From Aradus depressus (Eukaryota; Arthropoda; Insecta; Hemiptera; Aradidae), in contig OY759225.1 of NCBI GenBank assembly GCA_963662175.1, forward strand, positions 6,707,107 to 6,771,106: a stretch of DNA of 64,000 bases, in the 5' to 3' direction. Every line of letters starts with the position of its first letter. Positions within the stretch are counted from its first letter, which is position 1. A model generated the notes under the pieces. It was not told where the DNA came from. It saw only the letters and a list, made by a program, of their open reading frames with translations, and ran no database searches. Positions 30,850 to 40,740 of the stretch are shown here, in pieces. A program made the translations under genes and the position numbers.

Positions 30850-31160
30850 ACCAATATACTTCCCCAGAGCGAATCAATAATCAACGTTTCCGTTCACCCT
30901 CTAAAACCAATCAACACATTTCGTTGAAAATTAATAGGTGAATCCCCATAAAATATTTTATGCTGATATATTCATTACATTGGCAGTTATTAGGGTTTTT
31001 GAGTTAAGCCCCCTTCCCTTCAGCCGTTTTGAGTGACCAATAGACATCCTTATGAGATTCTGGATACACATATAAACTTGTGTAGATATATTCATAGTAT
31101 CGCAATATATCGGGTACATAGATAATATCCCCCCCCCCCTCTCCCAGATGTAGGTACATA
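30850..31160 (+). mobile_element. TAC-family element, shortened
   Basis: TACTTCCCCAGAGCGAATCAATAATCAACG, GATATATTCATTACATTGGCAGTTATTAGGG and TAGACATCCTTATGAGATTCTGGATACACA. The right terminal repeat is missing. Confidence 0.8.
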
Positions 31161-31241
31161 GTAAAGGGGAACCCCTTAAATACAAAAAAAGAAAGTCCGG
31201 AATAACTGGAAAAAATTGAAAAGCTTCCTTTAAGTTTTAGA

Positions 31242-31585
31242 GGTTAGGTTTGGTTAAGTTTTATGACTCATGCCCGGGCTTTAACTACGAGGTCAAATCG
31301 CCTACTACCAGAGCTCTCTTTCGTCACTCTGGTGGACATGGGACCGACTCTATTGTCCTAAATTTTACTTACCCTAAATTTTTATTCACCTAGTGCAGGG
31401 GTCTTTAACGAGTACCTGACATCGTACAGGCTCAGGACCATTGCTTAACGTCCCATTCGAAGGACGGTGTGCTCAAGTTTATTTTACCTCCCAGATAAAA
31501 TAAACTAAGGGCCTCGGTTGGGTTTCGAACACACGATCTTGAGCTCAGAAGAAAAGCACGCATACCACTGAGCTACCGGCGCCCT
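31242..31585 (-). mobile_element. SINE-B copy, full length with TSD
   Basis: Complete from the AACCTAACC end to the tRNA-like head GGTAGCTCAGTGGTATGCG and GTGTTCGAAACCCAACC. Flanked by CTTTAAGTTTTAGA (31228-31241) and CTTTAAGGTTTAGA (31586-31599), a 14 bp target-site duplication with one change. It best defines SINE-B's ends (about 344 bp). Confidence 0.95.
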
Positions 31586-31599
31586 CTTTAAGGTTTAGA

Positions 31600-32160
31600 T
31601 AATACATTAGAAGAAATTTTGCTGCATTTATTAATAAGAAATTGTTTTGCAATTTAATATTTTGTTACTAAATTTCGTAAAGTGGTTACGTTTCTTAAAA
31701 TTTTATGGTGACAAATGAAGTTAATTGTCCTTGTGCAGCTCTGATCTGTACTTATATTTAAAATAGTAGCTTATGATAGTACTTATACGTTCATTGTGAA
31801 GAATAAATAGCTATAGTGCTATATATGTATTTTACTACAGTTATCAGCTGTCGAAACTGTACTCTTAACAAGCTTGTACCTAGTGAGTGTGTTGTTAGCA
31901 ACAATGAACACTGAATCATTAACAATCAATCATTGATGATTATAATCATTACTGAATTATTATCCCATATTACTACAGCACCTCTTTCACTATTCGTAAC
32001 TCGTTAATTACTTAATAGTAAATTTATGAGTTTTATTTATTTTTGAAATATAATAGATAGAAGTTAAGAAGAAAAGTACTCTTAAATCAAATTTTTCAAA
32101 GGAAGCCATAATATCCATGTTGAGCATAGAAATCGATTCGTCCAAGTCAATAGTTCTATC
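31600..32160. other. Unassigned A+T-rich DNA
   Basis: Nothing recognised. Confidence 0.35.
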
Positions 32161-32165
32161 GAGTT

Positions 32166-32310
32166 TAGTATCGACCTCACATATGTTTCCCAGTCCCCCA
32201 CACAGAATTAGACTCAGTATTCTATTTAAAAGATATATTTTTAGTTGTCACTCACCATCTTCGTTTTAAAATGGTGGAGATATTTAAAATTTATTACTCT
32301 TAGGAATTTC
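32166..32310 (+). repeat. Dispersed repeat shared with 19271
   Basis: Second copy of the TAGTATCGACCTCAC...CACCATCTTCGTTTTA repeat, slightly shorter. Confidence 0.8.
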
Positions 32311-32339
32311 TTAATATATATATTATACTATATTTATTC

Positions 32340-32518
32340 TTTCCCTCTTTCTCTTTGTCCGATTTGACTGCATACGTTCATTCAATCGAGAGATATTGTG
32401 TTCACACAGAGACACAGACAGACCGGAAAACATGAATTACTGTGAAAACTCAATATCAGTAATAATAATCTCACCGATTACATATTTTCTCCTATACTTC
32501 GTATAGCTTGGAAGGTAA
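32340..32518 (+). mobile_element. TAC-family right end
   Basis: CATTCAATCGAGAGATATTGTGTTCACACAGA, AACTCAATATC, CACCGATTACATATTTTCTCCTATACTTCGTATAGCTTGGAAGGTAA. Confidence 0.78.
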
Positions 32519-32834
32519 AATGATCTTTCTGATCCATTAATTAATTTTATATATTTAAAAATAATATTTATTCAATACATTATTGTATTTTATGCACGAT
32601 TTTTTATTTAAATTTCCTAATTTTTAGTGAAGAGGAAGTTTGAAGGAGACAGAATTATAGAATAACTTTTAAAAAAATATACAGAGGAATAAATTATCAT
32701 GTGATTCAGTAAATGTTTGTTTATCTCAGTAGGTGACCTACTGAAGTTTTCCAGGCAGGTCATCTCAAAGTATTCATAAACTGTATATAATAAAAATATA
32801 ATAATTAATAACAATATTTGAAATTAAATATTTG
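32519..32834. other. Unassigned A+T-rich DNA
   Basis: Nothing recognised. Confidence 0.35.
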
Positions 32835-32840
32835 TATTAA

Positions 32841-33224
32841 TTGACGGGGTTAAAATCAAAATGGTCCAAGTGACATTTTTGAAAATGTTTCCTTAAATGA
32901 ATAATCAGGTACAAAAATGATAGTTTTGTTCAGGAAAAAAATTGTACAAGTGAAATCTTAACCAGTGCTGAGATCTAGTGGCAAATCACTTATACCATTT
33001 TGATGACAATGAACAAGTAACTGAAACATATCAATAGTGACCTTGAAATTAAGATTTTTATTCAATTTTATGGTTTACTAACAGCAACTTTTACCATAAA
33101 AACAGAAGACAAAATATTTCCGGTTTCGATAAATTATAGTTTTTTTTAAATCAGTTAAGAACTTAATGCACAGTTTCTTCAAAATTTAAAAAATGTCAGA
33201 CTATTTCGATTCTAACCCCGTCAA
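32841..33224. mobile_element. MITE with TTGACGGGGTTA termini
   Basis: TTGACGGGGTTAAAATC at 32841 and GATTCTAACCCCGTCAA ending 33224, with partial complementarity beyond (AATGGTCCAAGTGACATTTTT against AAAAAATGTCAGACTATTT). TATTAA/TTAATA flanks extend the inverted repeat and could be TA or TTAA target duplications. No coding frame. Confidence 0.85.
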
Positions 33225-33235
33225 TTAATATATTG

Positions 33236-33612
33236 ATGTCGATAGATTCATTATATCTCTTGCGCTCGGCACTGAATATTCATAGGTGTTAGTTATCCTT
33301 ATTGGGGTTTCAATTTATATATGAAGTTTTGTGCCGATACATCCATTACTATGGCAGTTATTAGACTTTTTGTGTTAAGCCTTCCTCTTAATCCCTTCTT
33401 CTCTTTGGCCGATTTGACTGAAAATCAATAGGTGTTGTCCTCATGCGGTTCTTGATAGATATATAAAATTTAGTGTCAATACATTAATTTTATTGGGAGT
33501 TATCCTGTCACAGACAGATTTAATTTTTTAAGATGGAAAACATGAAATTCCGGCGAAAACTTAACATCGACTTTTTGACCTATTACATAACTTCCCCTAT
33601 GCATCGTATAGC
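33236..33612 (+). mobile_element. TAC-family element, left end lost
   Basis: Two further modules (CGATACATCCATTACTATGGCAGTTATTAG; TCAATACATTAATTTTATTGGGAGTTATC) and a good right terminus TCGTATAGCTGGGGAAGTATAATG. Confidence 0.82.
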
Positions 33613-33939
33613 TGGGGAAGTATAATGTCGCCCACTTTTATTTGAGAAGTGGGGGGAGGACTATTGAAGATAATGTGGCCCAGTTAGGTGTCATGAACCT
33701 CATGAGTAGCTCTCACTGGTTGCGTCATCATCAAGGGCAGATCATAGGGGGGGGGGGGGGGGTTTGTGGCGGCAACGTTCACCAGTGCCCGCCAAAATGG
33801 GCCGTCAGGCCACTGCCATTCTGGCACAGTGTTCAGTTTGGAAGCAAACTTACATAAATGCAACGAACCTCATATTTAATATATATATATATATATATAT
33901 ATTCAGGCGCCAAACAATATATTAAATTAAATAAAACAA
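33613..33939. other. Unassigned with poly(G) and (TA)n
   Basis: A 16-base G run at 33747-33762 and a TA run at about 33880-33902. The 71-codon frame across the G run is spurious. Confidence 0.45.
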
Positions 33940-34227
33940 AACTGGAATTTTATAAAACTTAGTTTATTTCTATGAATCTACAACACTATTGTATCCACAC
34001 TAAACACAAAACATACAACTAAAACACCTCCTTGGTCCCATGAACTTTAACATATCTACTAAAGATAGCGTCCCCACGTTTGGTCGGCCATCTTTCTCAA
34101 AAACAAAACAAACATGATAATTTACACAAAATATCTAAATAACTAAATAAAGTAATATTATTTTATTATATCTAACAATAATAGAAATTATTTAAATCTA
34201 TTCAAAATAATATGCATTATAAACATA
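33940..34227 (-). other. Candidate 3' UTR
   Basis: Minus-strand continuation after the TAG stop at 34228-34230. It contains AAAGATGGCCGACCAAACG and TGGGGACGCTATC, and ends with AATAAA at 33968-33963 followed by A/T-rich DNA suited to cleavage near 33940. Much of it is duplicated at 40207-40405. Confidence 0.5.
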
Positions 34228-34365
34228 CTAGAACGGGAGCCATGGTGTTTTGTACCTTGGATCACTAACTCCTTCTGGGTTTTCTTCACAACTTGCAATT
34301 AAAGCTGGGCCAGTTGAAATCTTGAAAGTTAATTTGTAAGATGTTTTTTTCAACGTGATTTTATT
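34228..34365 (-). CDS. Candidate terminal coding exon, product unknown
   Basis: Read on the minus strand, a pyrimidine-rich acceptor TTTGTACTTTTATTACAG is followed by 45 codons and a TAG stop at 34230-34228. The frame encodes a normal-looking, mixed-composition peptide that includes ISTGPALIASCEENPEG and ends RYKTPWLPF. It differs from the Lys/Ile-rich junk frames elsewhere. A 3' UTR with AATAAA follows. Phase is assumed from the open frame: upstream of AAT it is closed by TAA nine codons into the intron-like sequence. I do not recognise the protein and could not find an upstream exon; 34366-34714 looks intronic and TAC elements follow. It could be the last exon of a gene whose other exons lie beyond 35 kb on the minus strand, or a captured gene fragment. 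Confidence 0.5.
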   Translation of the reverse strand, partial: NKITLKKTSYKLTFKISTGPALIASCEENPEGVSDPRYKTPWLPF

Positions 34366-34714
34366 CTGTAATAAAAGTACAAACAAACAATATTAAGATA
34401 GAAAATTAAACATAGTGAACATACATTGATATAAGTAGGCTGTTACCTGAAATAAAATAATTAAATTTCATGTTTCTTCAACGTAGTAGAAAACAAAATA
34501 TAATAATTAATTGGAACACAATCTATAACAGTTCTGTAGGTTGCAGCAGTGTAGCCATAATAGTTCCTTTAACACAAACAGGTATACAATTTAAAATTAA
34601 TAATATAAATAAAAAAATATATATAATTCTAAAATAGCATTAATTAAAAGTGAATTGATCCTTCGCATAAGAATCGCTAGCAAATTTACAGCGCGAATTA
34701 ATGAAGTTTTTCTT
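34366..34714 (-). other. Candidate intron upstream of the exon
   Basis: A+T-rich. Part of it (34558-34640) is duplicated at 40097-40171 in inverse. Minus-strand ATTTTATTTCAGGTAACAG near 34444-34462 resembles an acceptor but the adjoining sequence is not obviously an exon. Confidence 0.4.
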
Positions 34715-34866
34715 AATAGGTTCTGGGTGGGTTACACATACAAAATTTGTTGTCGATACATTCAATATATCGGGTGTTACCATTACATTTGAGAATCTGT
34801 GGGTCAGAAAATATGTACTCAACATCGAATTTCTGGCCGATTACATAACTTCTTCTATACTTTCGA
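34715..34866 (+). mobile_element. TAC-family right end
   Basis: GATACATTCAATATATCGGGTGTTACC, AACATCGAATTTCTGGCCGATTACATAACTTCTTCTATAC. Confidence 0.75.
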
Positions 34867-34919
34867 AATAAATATGAAATATAGTTCGGGCCTTTAGTAA
34901 AGTGACATGAATTTTTTTT

Positions 34920-35285
34920 CTCTATGGAATAAATGTATCGATAGGAAATTTGTATTTGTGCATTCAGTATCTAATGTCTACACCTATTGTTTTTCAGACA
35001 AATCAAAAGAGGGGGGGGGGGGGGGGGGGAGTTTCGCCTTAAAAAAAACTTTAATAAATGCCGATGTGATGAATTTATCGATATGAAATTTTATATTTAA
35101 ATGAAAAACTCAAGTACAACTCCTAATGGGGAGTTTCAACACAAGAAGCTTTTAATAATTGCAGATATAATGAAAATTTAGTATGAGGACGCAAAAGTCT
35201 CTACGTAACTTAACTATGTTTTGTGGGACTTAGTTACTTAATTTAATCTGTGGAAGTATACTGCTTGTGATTTACCGAAATGGCC
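34920..35285 (-). mobile_element. TAC-family element with poly(G)
   Basis: AATGTATCGATAGGAAATTTG, CACCTATTGTTTTTCAGACAAATC, G run 35011-35029, AATAAATGCCGATGTGATGAATTTATCG, and GGAAGTATACTGCTTGTGATTTACCG. Confidence 0.8.
35011..35029 (+). repeat. Poly(G) tract, 19 bases
   Basis: Replaces the purine-rich AAAGGGAGAGG part of a TAC module. Confidence 0.95.
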
Positions 35286-35555
35286 TACAAAAATAGTAGA
35301 CATTGCAATGTATATCTCTAAGGACATTAACCCCCTTGGATGAAATAGACTCTAGAAATTAGAATTCAAACCGGTTTTATAGCGTTAACAAAACAGGTTT
35401 GCATCTTTGCTAACACCAGCTTCAGTGAGAGTGAAATTGCGTGGCGTTAGACTATTTACAGGTCAGGTCGTTGGAGAAACTTGAGTTGCGTATTCACTTC
35501 TCAAATCTGACATACTGACAGCTCTTTATTGTTTAAACATACCAAAGAACTTTTT
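35286..35555. other. Unassigned
   Basis: Nothing recognised. Confidence 0.35.
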
Positions 35556-35708
35556 AATAAGTCGTTGATCAACCACCGGTTATGTACATTCCCTCCACGA
35601 ATTATTAATATTAAAATAATAAAATTCGACCTCTAGATTTCAATGTGTGTCTGTGAACACAATAGCAACCGATAAAATGTATGTATCGACACGAAATTTT
35701 ATATGAGT
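35556..35708. mobile_element. TAC-family chimera, left of a LINE insertion
   Basis: Hairpin remnant CGTTGATCAACCACCGG and CATTCCCTCCACGAATTATTAAT (forward), then GTGTGTCTGTGAACACAATAGC...ATCGACACGAAATTTTATATGAG (reverse), stopping where the LINE begins. Confidence 0.7.
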
Positions 35709-36138
35709 CAGGCTAACTCCCTCTGGAACTCTCTCCCTCTCCATATCCGCCTTGCTCCTTCTCTTCATTCATTTAAGTCCCTACTTTTCCATTATCTCTT
35801 AACTCAGCAAACCTCTGGCTCCTATGAGATAGTTCTCGTCTTCCTATAAGTCTCTCACTCCACTGGACCGATTGTTACTCTTCTGTTTCATCAGTCCAGT
35901 TTTTTACAATTCATTCGTATACAAGTCATTATTTTTATCATGTTTCACATTATTATTCATACTTGTTTTTCTAATTTTTATATTTTTAATTTCTCTTTAT
36001 CATTTATCACTAGTTTATTATATTGTTTTACTCATTGCATGTTTTTAACATTGTATATTTATTCCTCTTGTTTATTCTTTATGTTATTATTCTTAGGGGA
36101 CGTATGTCCCAGAATAAAGATTATTTTTCATTTTCATT
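35709..36138 (+). mobile_element. CR1-like LINE 3' end inserted in a TAC element
   Basis: The open frame from about 35709 to TAA 35847-35849 reads NSLWNSLPLHIRLAPSLHS then FKSLLFHYLL, the 'LWNSLP...S...FK..L' signature found at the C-terminus of CR1/L2-type reverse transcriptases (family knowledge). About 290 bp of 3' UTR follows and ends AATAAAGATTATTTTTCATTTTCATTTTCAG, a short TTTTCA repeat tail. TAC sequence resumes at once at 36139. The element is truncated to the last ~45 codons. Confidence 0.78.
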
Positions 36139-36465
36139 TTCAGAATTCTCTAACGACGACACATATTGTTTTTCAGGGGGGGAGGCTTAACATAAAAACA
36201 CGATTAACTGCTGATATAATGAATGTATCGACATGAAATTTCATATGTGAATTCAAAATCCCATTAGGACGACACTTATTAATTTTCAGCGGAATTAAAA
36301 AAACCTTATAACTGCCAATGTAATGGGTTTATCGATATGAAATTTAGTATGAAGATTTAGGTACCCCTATGTAAGTCAAGTCCCTATTGAGTATTAGCAC
36401 AAACGGTCGACTGGTGTTGAAGGGGGAGTGAATGTTAAAAAGTTCAATTCAGTGTTAATCTTGTG
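36139..36465 (-). mobile_element. TAC-family element, remainder
   Basis: ACGACGACACATATTGTTTTTCAGGGGGGG, ACTGCTGATATAATGAATGTATCGACATGAAATTTCATATGTGAATTC, AAACGGTCGACTGG. Confidence 0.82.
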
Positions 36466-36664
36466 TTGCAGTAAATTGTTCAAAAGTTCCTTCTTTCAAA
36501 TTTTCTGTTTTGTTACTTTTAGATCGTAACTTTTACACCTTTTACTGCTTCATAGTCGTATTTTTTATTTATTTTAAAATAATTTATTTTCTATATAATA
36601 ATAAAAAATTTATCTTTTTCAAAGTTTTTGGCAAAAATCTGTGTTTTTTCAGCTCTGCAATTTT
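36466..36664. other. Unassigned A+T-rich DNA
   Basis: Nothing recognised. Confidence 0.35.
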
Positions 36665-37078
36665 ACTTCCACAGATATACGAAGTGTAGGGACTGTTATG
36701 TAATCTGTCAGAATTTGGGGGTAGCAGATATCGATATGTAATCAGAAAGAATTTGGCGGTAGCGGATATCGATATTTAATCAGACAGAAGTTCGTTGTTG
36801 AGTTTCACTGGAATTTCCTATTGATTTTCAGCCAAATTGGATAGTGGGAAGAGGGGTATTGTTAAGGGCTTAAAACAAAAACTCTAATAACTGCCATTGT
36901 ATTGAATGCATTATGATTTTTCTTATGTAAATGGAAAACCCCTTGAAAGGCGACAGCTATTAATTTTCCACATAATCGTACGAAGGGTAGGGCTGGATCA
37001 GAGGAGAAAGCTCGAAAACTAAAGGTCTATTAGTTTTGGAGTGAGAGCGAACACTTAATTCATGCTGGGGATGTACAA
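36665..37078 (-). mobile_element. TAC-family element with internal duplication
   Basis: Starts TACTTCCACAGATATACGAAGTGTAGGGACTG. A 50 bp piece, TAATC-GTCAGAATTTGGGGGTAGC...ATATCGATAT, is tandemly duplicated at 36700-36785. Ends CTTAATTCATGCTGGGGATGTAC. Confidence 0.82.
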
Positions 37079-38244
37079 GGGCCCCACATGGAATGTTTGT
37101 TGCCCTCGAGGTGAACTGATGTGTCTCCTTCTCTGCTTTATCCTTGGAGCATTGGGTAAGTGTGTCGTGGATGTGGGTCACATGGCCCCCGGTTCAAAGA
37201 CCTGCTAAAGGACACCCCCACCCCAACCCACCCCATCCCCTCCCCTCTCCTTCAATCTTATTTTGCTAATTTATTTTTGGTACATTTAAAAATTTCCTGG
37301 TTTAGTTATCAGATACCACTTCGATTAGCTTCACTATTTGCTCCCCACGTATCATATAAAATGCATACAAATATATATATATATGTATCCTCAATTCATT
37401 GTAAACACTGTATGGATTATGAGACATGTCATTTACTTTTACCTTCTTTTTCACTAAAACCGTAATATTGCTACACAAGTAAAAGGGCATGTAATATAAT
37501 GTTTTATCGTTTGAAAGCTTATTAAATGCACAAGTTTTCTAAATAAAAATTAAGAAATACAATAAGGTCATTTTTTTGAAAAAACGTGAGCTACAGTTTG
37601 CCAAAGAATTTCCGAATTACACCGTTCTTCGGTTTATGCTGCCTATAAACTGTCAGATTCTTATAATTGTAATAATAAAGTGAACTTATTTCAAAGGTAA
37701 TTTACCGCTCTTTATGATGGTATAATTAACTTTGTGTTAGCTCTTATACTTAAGGAGGAATATGAGATTTTATGTAAAAAAATAGTGCTAAGTACAAAAA
37801 TTGGAAGATGTTGATTATTTCTGAAACGGTGCGAATCGGACCTATGTTTATAGGAAATTTTTTGTTCCATTAACTTTGTACCGATAAAATTTAGTTTATT
37901 GTAATATAAGTGTTTTGAAGAGCTCTTGAAATAAGTCTCATCAAGTTTCTGTAAAAATACAGACCATTAGTCAACTTATTCAGGCCGTCTCCTGTACACC
38001 TATCAGTTTTGTCTAAACCCAGATCTGAGGTTAGTTGAGAGAAAAATAAGTTAAACAATTTACAATTGTTTTTTTTTTCAACAAATTTTTGAAAATAGTG
38101 TATCAAACTTTTTTCTTTATCATAAAGCAAAGATATTTGGTAGGTATATTAGGATTATTGGTTTGATAACAGGTACATCTGACGGAGGGTATCGGATATC
38201 GATAAGCTGTGTCAAACCGTAGTTAGAGAGAGATTTGGGTGAAC
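37079..38244. other. Unassigned
   Basis: About 1.1 kb without a recognised repeat. GCCCCCGGTTCAAAGACC near 37182-37199 is B-box-like but has no matching A box. (AT)n near 37370-37386. Confidence 0.4.
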
Positions 38245-38935
38245 AATTTTATTAAGGTCCCCTGAATATATTTTGACCATTTTCGCAATGATCTGTGTAT
38301 ATGTGTGTGTATTTTTGCTTGCGATTGGAATTTAGTACATAATCAAAAGGCACATTTTATATGAAGTTCTTATGGAAAATTGTACATTCTTTGGAGCGCA
38401 ATATCTCTGTTTATATTGGTCCTATCTCAAATCTAAGAGCATACTGATGTTATAAATTATATAAATTATACATAAATTATATAAATAAGGTACATTTTTG
38501 TTAGGACTAATATTTCGATAGAGCTAATGGTTTTCGCGTAAATCGAACAAACGTAAAAAAAATAGTTTTCAAGATGTCATTTGAAGACTGGTTTCAAGTA
38601 CATTTTACAAGAGATCGTTTATATTTATTACAATCAAACATTTCTTCAAACAAAAGTTGTAGAAAAAACTAAATGGCAAATTTTTTATGAAATACATTTT
38701 TTCGAAAGGTTACCAGGTTTGCGAGATACATGCCGAAAACCATCATAAAATGTTGTTTTGCACCCCATTTTTTTAGGCGGTTGTTTGACTTACTCGAAAA
38801 CGGTTAATCCTAGCGAAAAATTGGTTCATACTAAACTTTTTTATGTATTTTCAATCGTCAATATACTCTCAGATTCGAGATAGAACCAATATGACGAATG
38901 TTGTAGTACTCCAAAAAATATCCTGAACCAATAAA
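38245..38935. mobile_element. ACGGTT foldback family, copy 2
   Basis: Arms roughly 38382-38590 and 38700-38935: CGATAGAGCTAATGGTTTTCGCGTAAATCG against the inverse ACTCGAAAACGGTTAATCCTAGCG, and TTGGAGCGCAATATC...TATTGGTCCTATCTC against GAGATAGAACCAATA...TACTCCAAAAAAT. Left extension GGTCCCCTGAATATATTTTGACC matches copy 1. Confidence 0.82.
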
Positions 38936-38950
38936 TAAATTGATACATTT

Positions 38951-39476
38951 TACTTCCCCATGTAATCGATCAGAAATTCGATGCGGAGTCCGAACTCCAG
39001 ATTTCATAAATGAAAAATAAAATTCAATCTGTTTGTCTGTGTCTGTCAATTCGATAACTCTTGATAGATTGAATGTATCGACACGAAATTTTGTATGTGT
39101 ACCCAGAACTCTTTAAGAACGAAACCTATTGATTTTCAGTCAAATCGGCCTTAAGAAAAGATGGCTATTAGAGAGGAGACTTACCAAAACTCTAATAACT
39201 TCTGTTGCAATGAATGTATCGACACGGAATTTCATATGTATATTCAAAGCCCTATAAGAAAAACATATATTAATTTTCATCGGAATCAGCCAAAAGTGAA
39301 GGGGTCAGAGATGGGACTCACATCAAAAATCCCAATAACTGCCGGCGCAATGACTGTATCGACACAAAACTTAGTATGAGGATTCAAAATCCACTATGTA
39401 AGTCAAATAAAGGGAGAGCGAAAACGTAGTTGATTAAATCGCGCTGGTGAAGTACATAACCAATGATTCAGCGACT
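38951..39476 (-). mobile_element. TAC-family element, full length
   Basis: TTACTTCCCCATGTAATCGATCAGAAATTCG to GCTGGTGAAGTA (39443-39454) and hairpin CAATGATTCAGCGAC, then a T-rich tract. Three modules with cores at about 39068, 39214 and 39348. The best reverse-orientation reference copy. Confidence 0.9.
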
Positions 39477-39759
39477 ACTATTTTTTCCTTTTTTTTTGTT
39501 TTCTTCCAAATCCATTAATAGACTATTTTTCAAGACACATTGTCGCCTAAAACCATCTCGTTGAGCGCTGGAGTCAATCCTATTCCTTATTAGATGTGGA
39601 ATGTTGTATGATTTATAAAATGAAAGTATGAGTGAAGCTGGAACTGGAGAGAGGTGAACGGCCTGGAAAGTGAAGATCCGATGACGAAGCTCACCTGGAA
39701 AGTGAAAACTGGCTCCAGTGAAAGTGAACTCTCACACAAGAGTCTCACGTAACATCCAG
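39477..39759. other. Unassigned
   Basis: GAAAGTGAA words recur between 39660 and 39735. Nothing else recognised. Confidence 0.35.
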
Positions 39760-39945
39760 AGGAGGGGGCCTCGATGGGTGAGTAGGTAGAGAGGGGAGTG
39801 TCTTCTCACCTACAGACACAAAGAAATGTGCCCAGGTTCCAGGTTCCAGGTTCCAATCCCAACCTAGCCAGTAAATAAAGGTTCTCATTTAAAGGCCTCC
39901 CTAGGACGAGCAAACACAAATGATGCGACAAAAAAATAAAAATAA
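39760..39945 (+). mobile_element. Possible tRNA-derived SINE head
   Basis: GGGTGAGTAGGTAGAGAGGGG (weak A box) and CCAGGTTCCAGGTTCCAGGTTCCAATCCC (B box GGTTCCAATCC preceded by a triplicated 8-mer), ending in AAAAAAATAAAAATAAAAAATT. No second copy in the window to confirm. Confidence 0.4.
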
Positions 39946-39954
39946 AAAATTCTT

Positions 39955-39990
39955 GGTTGAATCACAGCTAGTGTACTTCCCCAGTTATAA
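39955..39990 (+). mobile_element. TAC-family left end fragment
   Basis: TTGAATCACAGCTAGTGTACTTCCCCAG, only the hairpin and terminal repeat. Confidence 0.7.
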
Positions 39991-40096
39991 TTTGTGTTTT
40001 TACATTCTCAGGTATATTGGATGAGCGATACACTAGGGACCTAAGCATCTATATCCATGGTAGTCCTGAGAAGGATCACTTCACATTTAATTAATG

Positions 40097-40405
40097 TTAG
40101 TTTTAGAATTATATATATTTTTCATTTATATTATTAGTTTTAGTATATTTTATACCGGTTTATGTTAAAGGAACTATTTTTTTATGTATATATATATATT
40201 TTTTTTGGTATATTTAGTATGTTTATTTTGGATAGATTTAAAAAATTGCTTTTATAGTTAGATATAATAAAAATAGTATTAGTTTATTTAGTTATTTAGA
40301 TATATTGTTTTATCAAGCATTTGTTTGTTTTGAAGAAAGATGGCCGACCAAGCATGGGGACGCTATCTTTAGTATGTTAAAAATCGTGGACCAAGATGGA
40401 GGCCG
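40097..40405 (+). pseudogene. Partial duplicate of the 34 kb gene end, exon missing
   Basis: 40097-40171 matches the intron-like 34558-34640, and 40207-40405 matches the UTR-like 34025-34225, both in inverse. The exon and adjoining ~330 bp (34226-34557) are replaced by ~35 bp of TA-rich DNA. GAAAGATGGCCGACCAAGC and GGGGACGCTATCTTTAGTA are conserved. Confidence 0.75.
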
Positions 40406-40740
40406 GATTCGAACCGTTCTCCTCTTCGGTCGATTTAGCTAAAAATTATAATATCTCAGATATTTCTGGATGTACGACCGCTGTACGACCAAGCTAGGGT
40501 GGAGTTGATTCATGGGACAAGATCGTATTTGGGACTAGATCTACGGCAGATGGTGACGGAAAAAAAAAAAAAAAAAAGAAAAAAAAAAGATATTTCTGGA
40601 ACGTTATGATTTGATCCCCCTTTCAATCCCCTCCCGGTTGGCTCATTTAGCCAAAAAAGCTATAGTTATCATCCATATGATATTTTGGATCCATATATAT
40701 GATACTCTGCCGATGTATTCATTATATGAAAAAAAACTTG
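40406..40740 (+). mobile_element. TAC-family element, interrupted
   Basis: CTCCTCTTCGGTCGATTTAGCTAAAAATTATAA to GATATTTCTGGA, then the 118 bp insert at 40471-40588, then family sequence CCCCCTTTCAATCCCCTCCCGG and GCCGATGTATTCATTATATG. Confidence 0.75.
40471..40588 (+). mobile_element. Short poly(A) insertion with perfect 12 bp TSD
   Basis: An ~89 bp body (TGTACGACCGCTGTACGACC to GCAGATGGTGACGG) ends in ~29 bases of A with one G. It is flanked by GATATTTCTGGA at 40459-40470 and 40589-40600. This is a retroposed RNA fragment by its structure; the source is not recognised. Confidence 0.85.

Noticed and set aside
34444..34462. A 22 bp micro-exon upstream of the 34 kb exon (ATTTCAG acceptor, AATGTATGT donor)
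   Set aside because: Too short and unsupported without transcript data; mentioned only as intron sequence.
37182..37199. B-box-like GGTTCAAAGACC
   Set aside because: No A box at proper spacing and no repeat copies.
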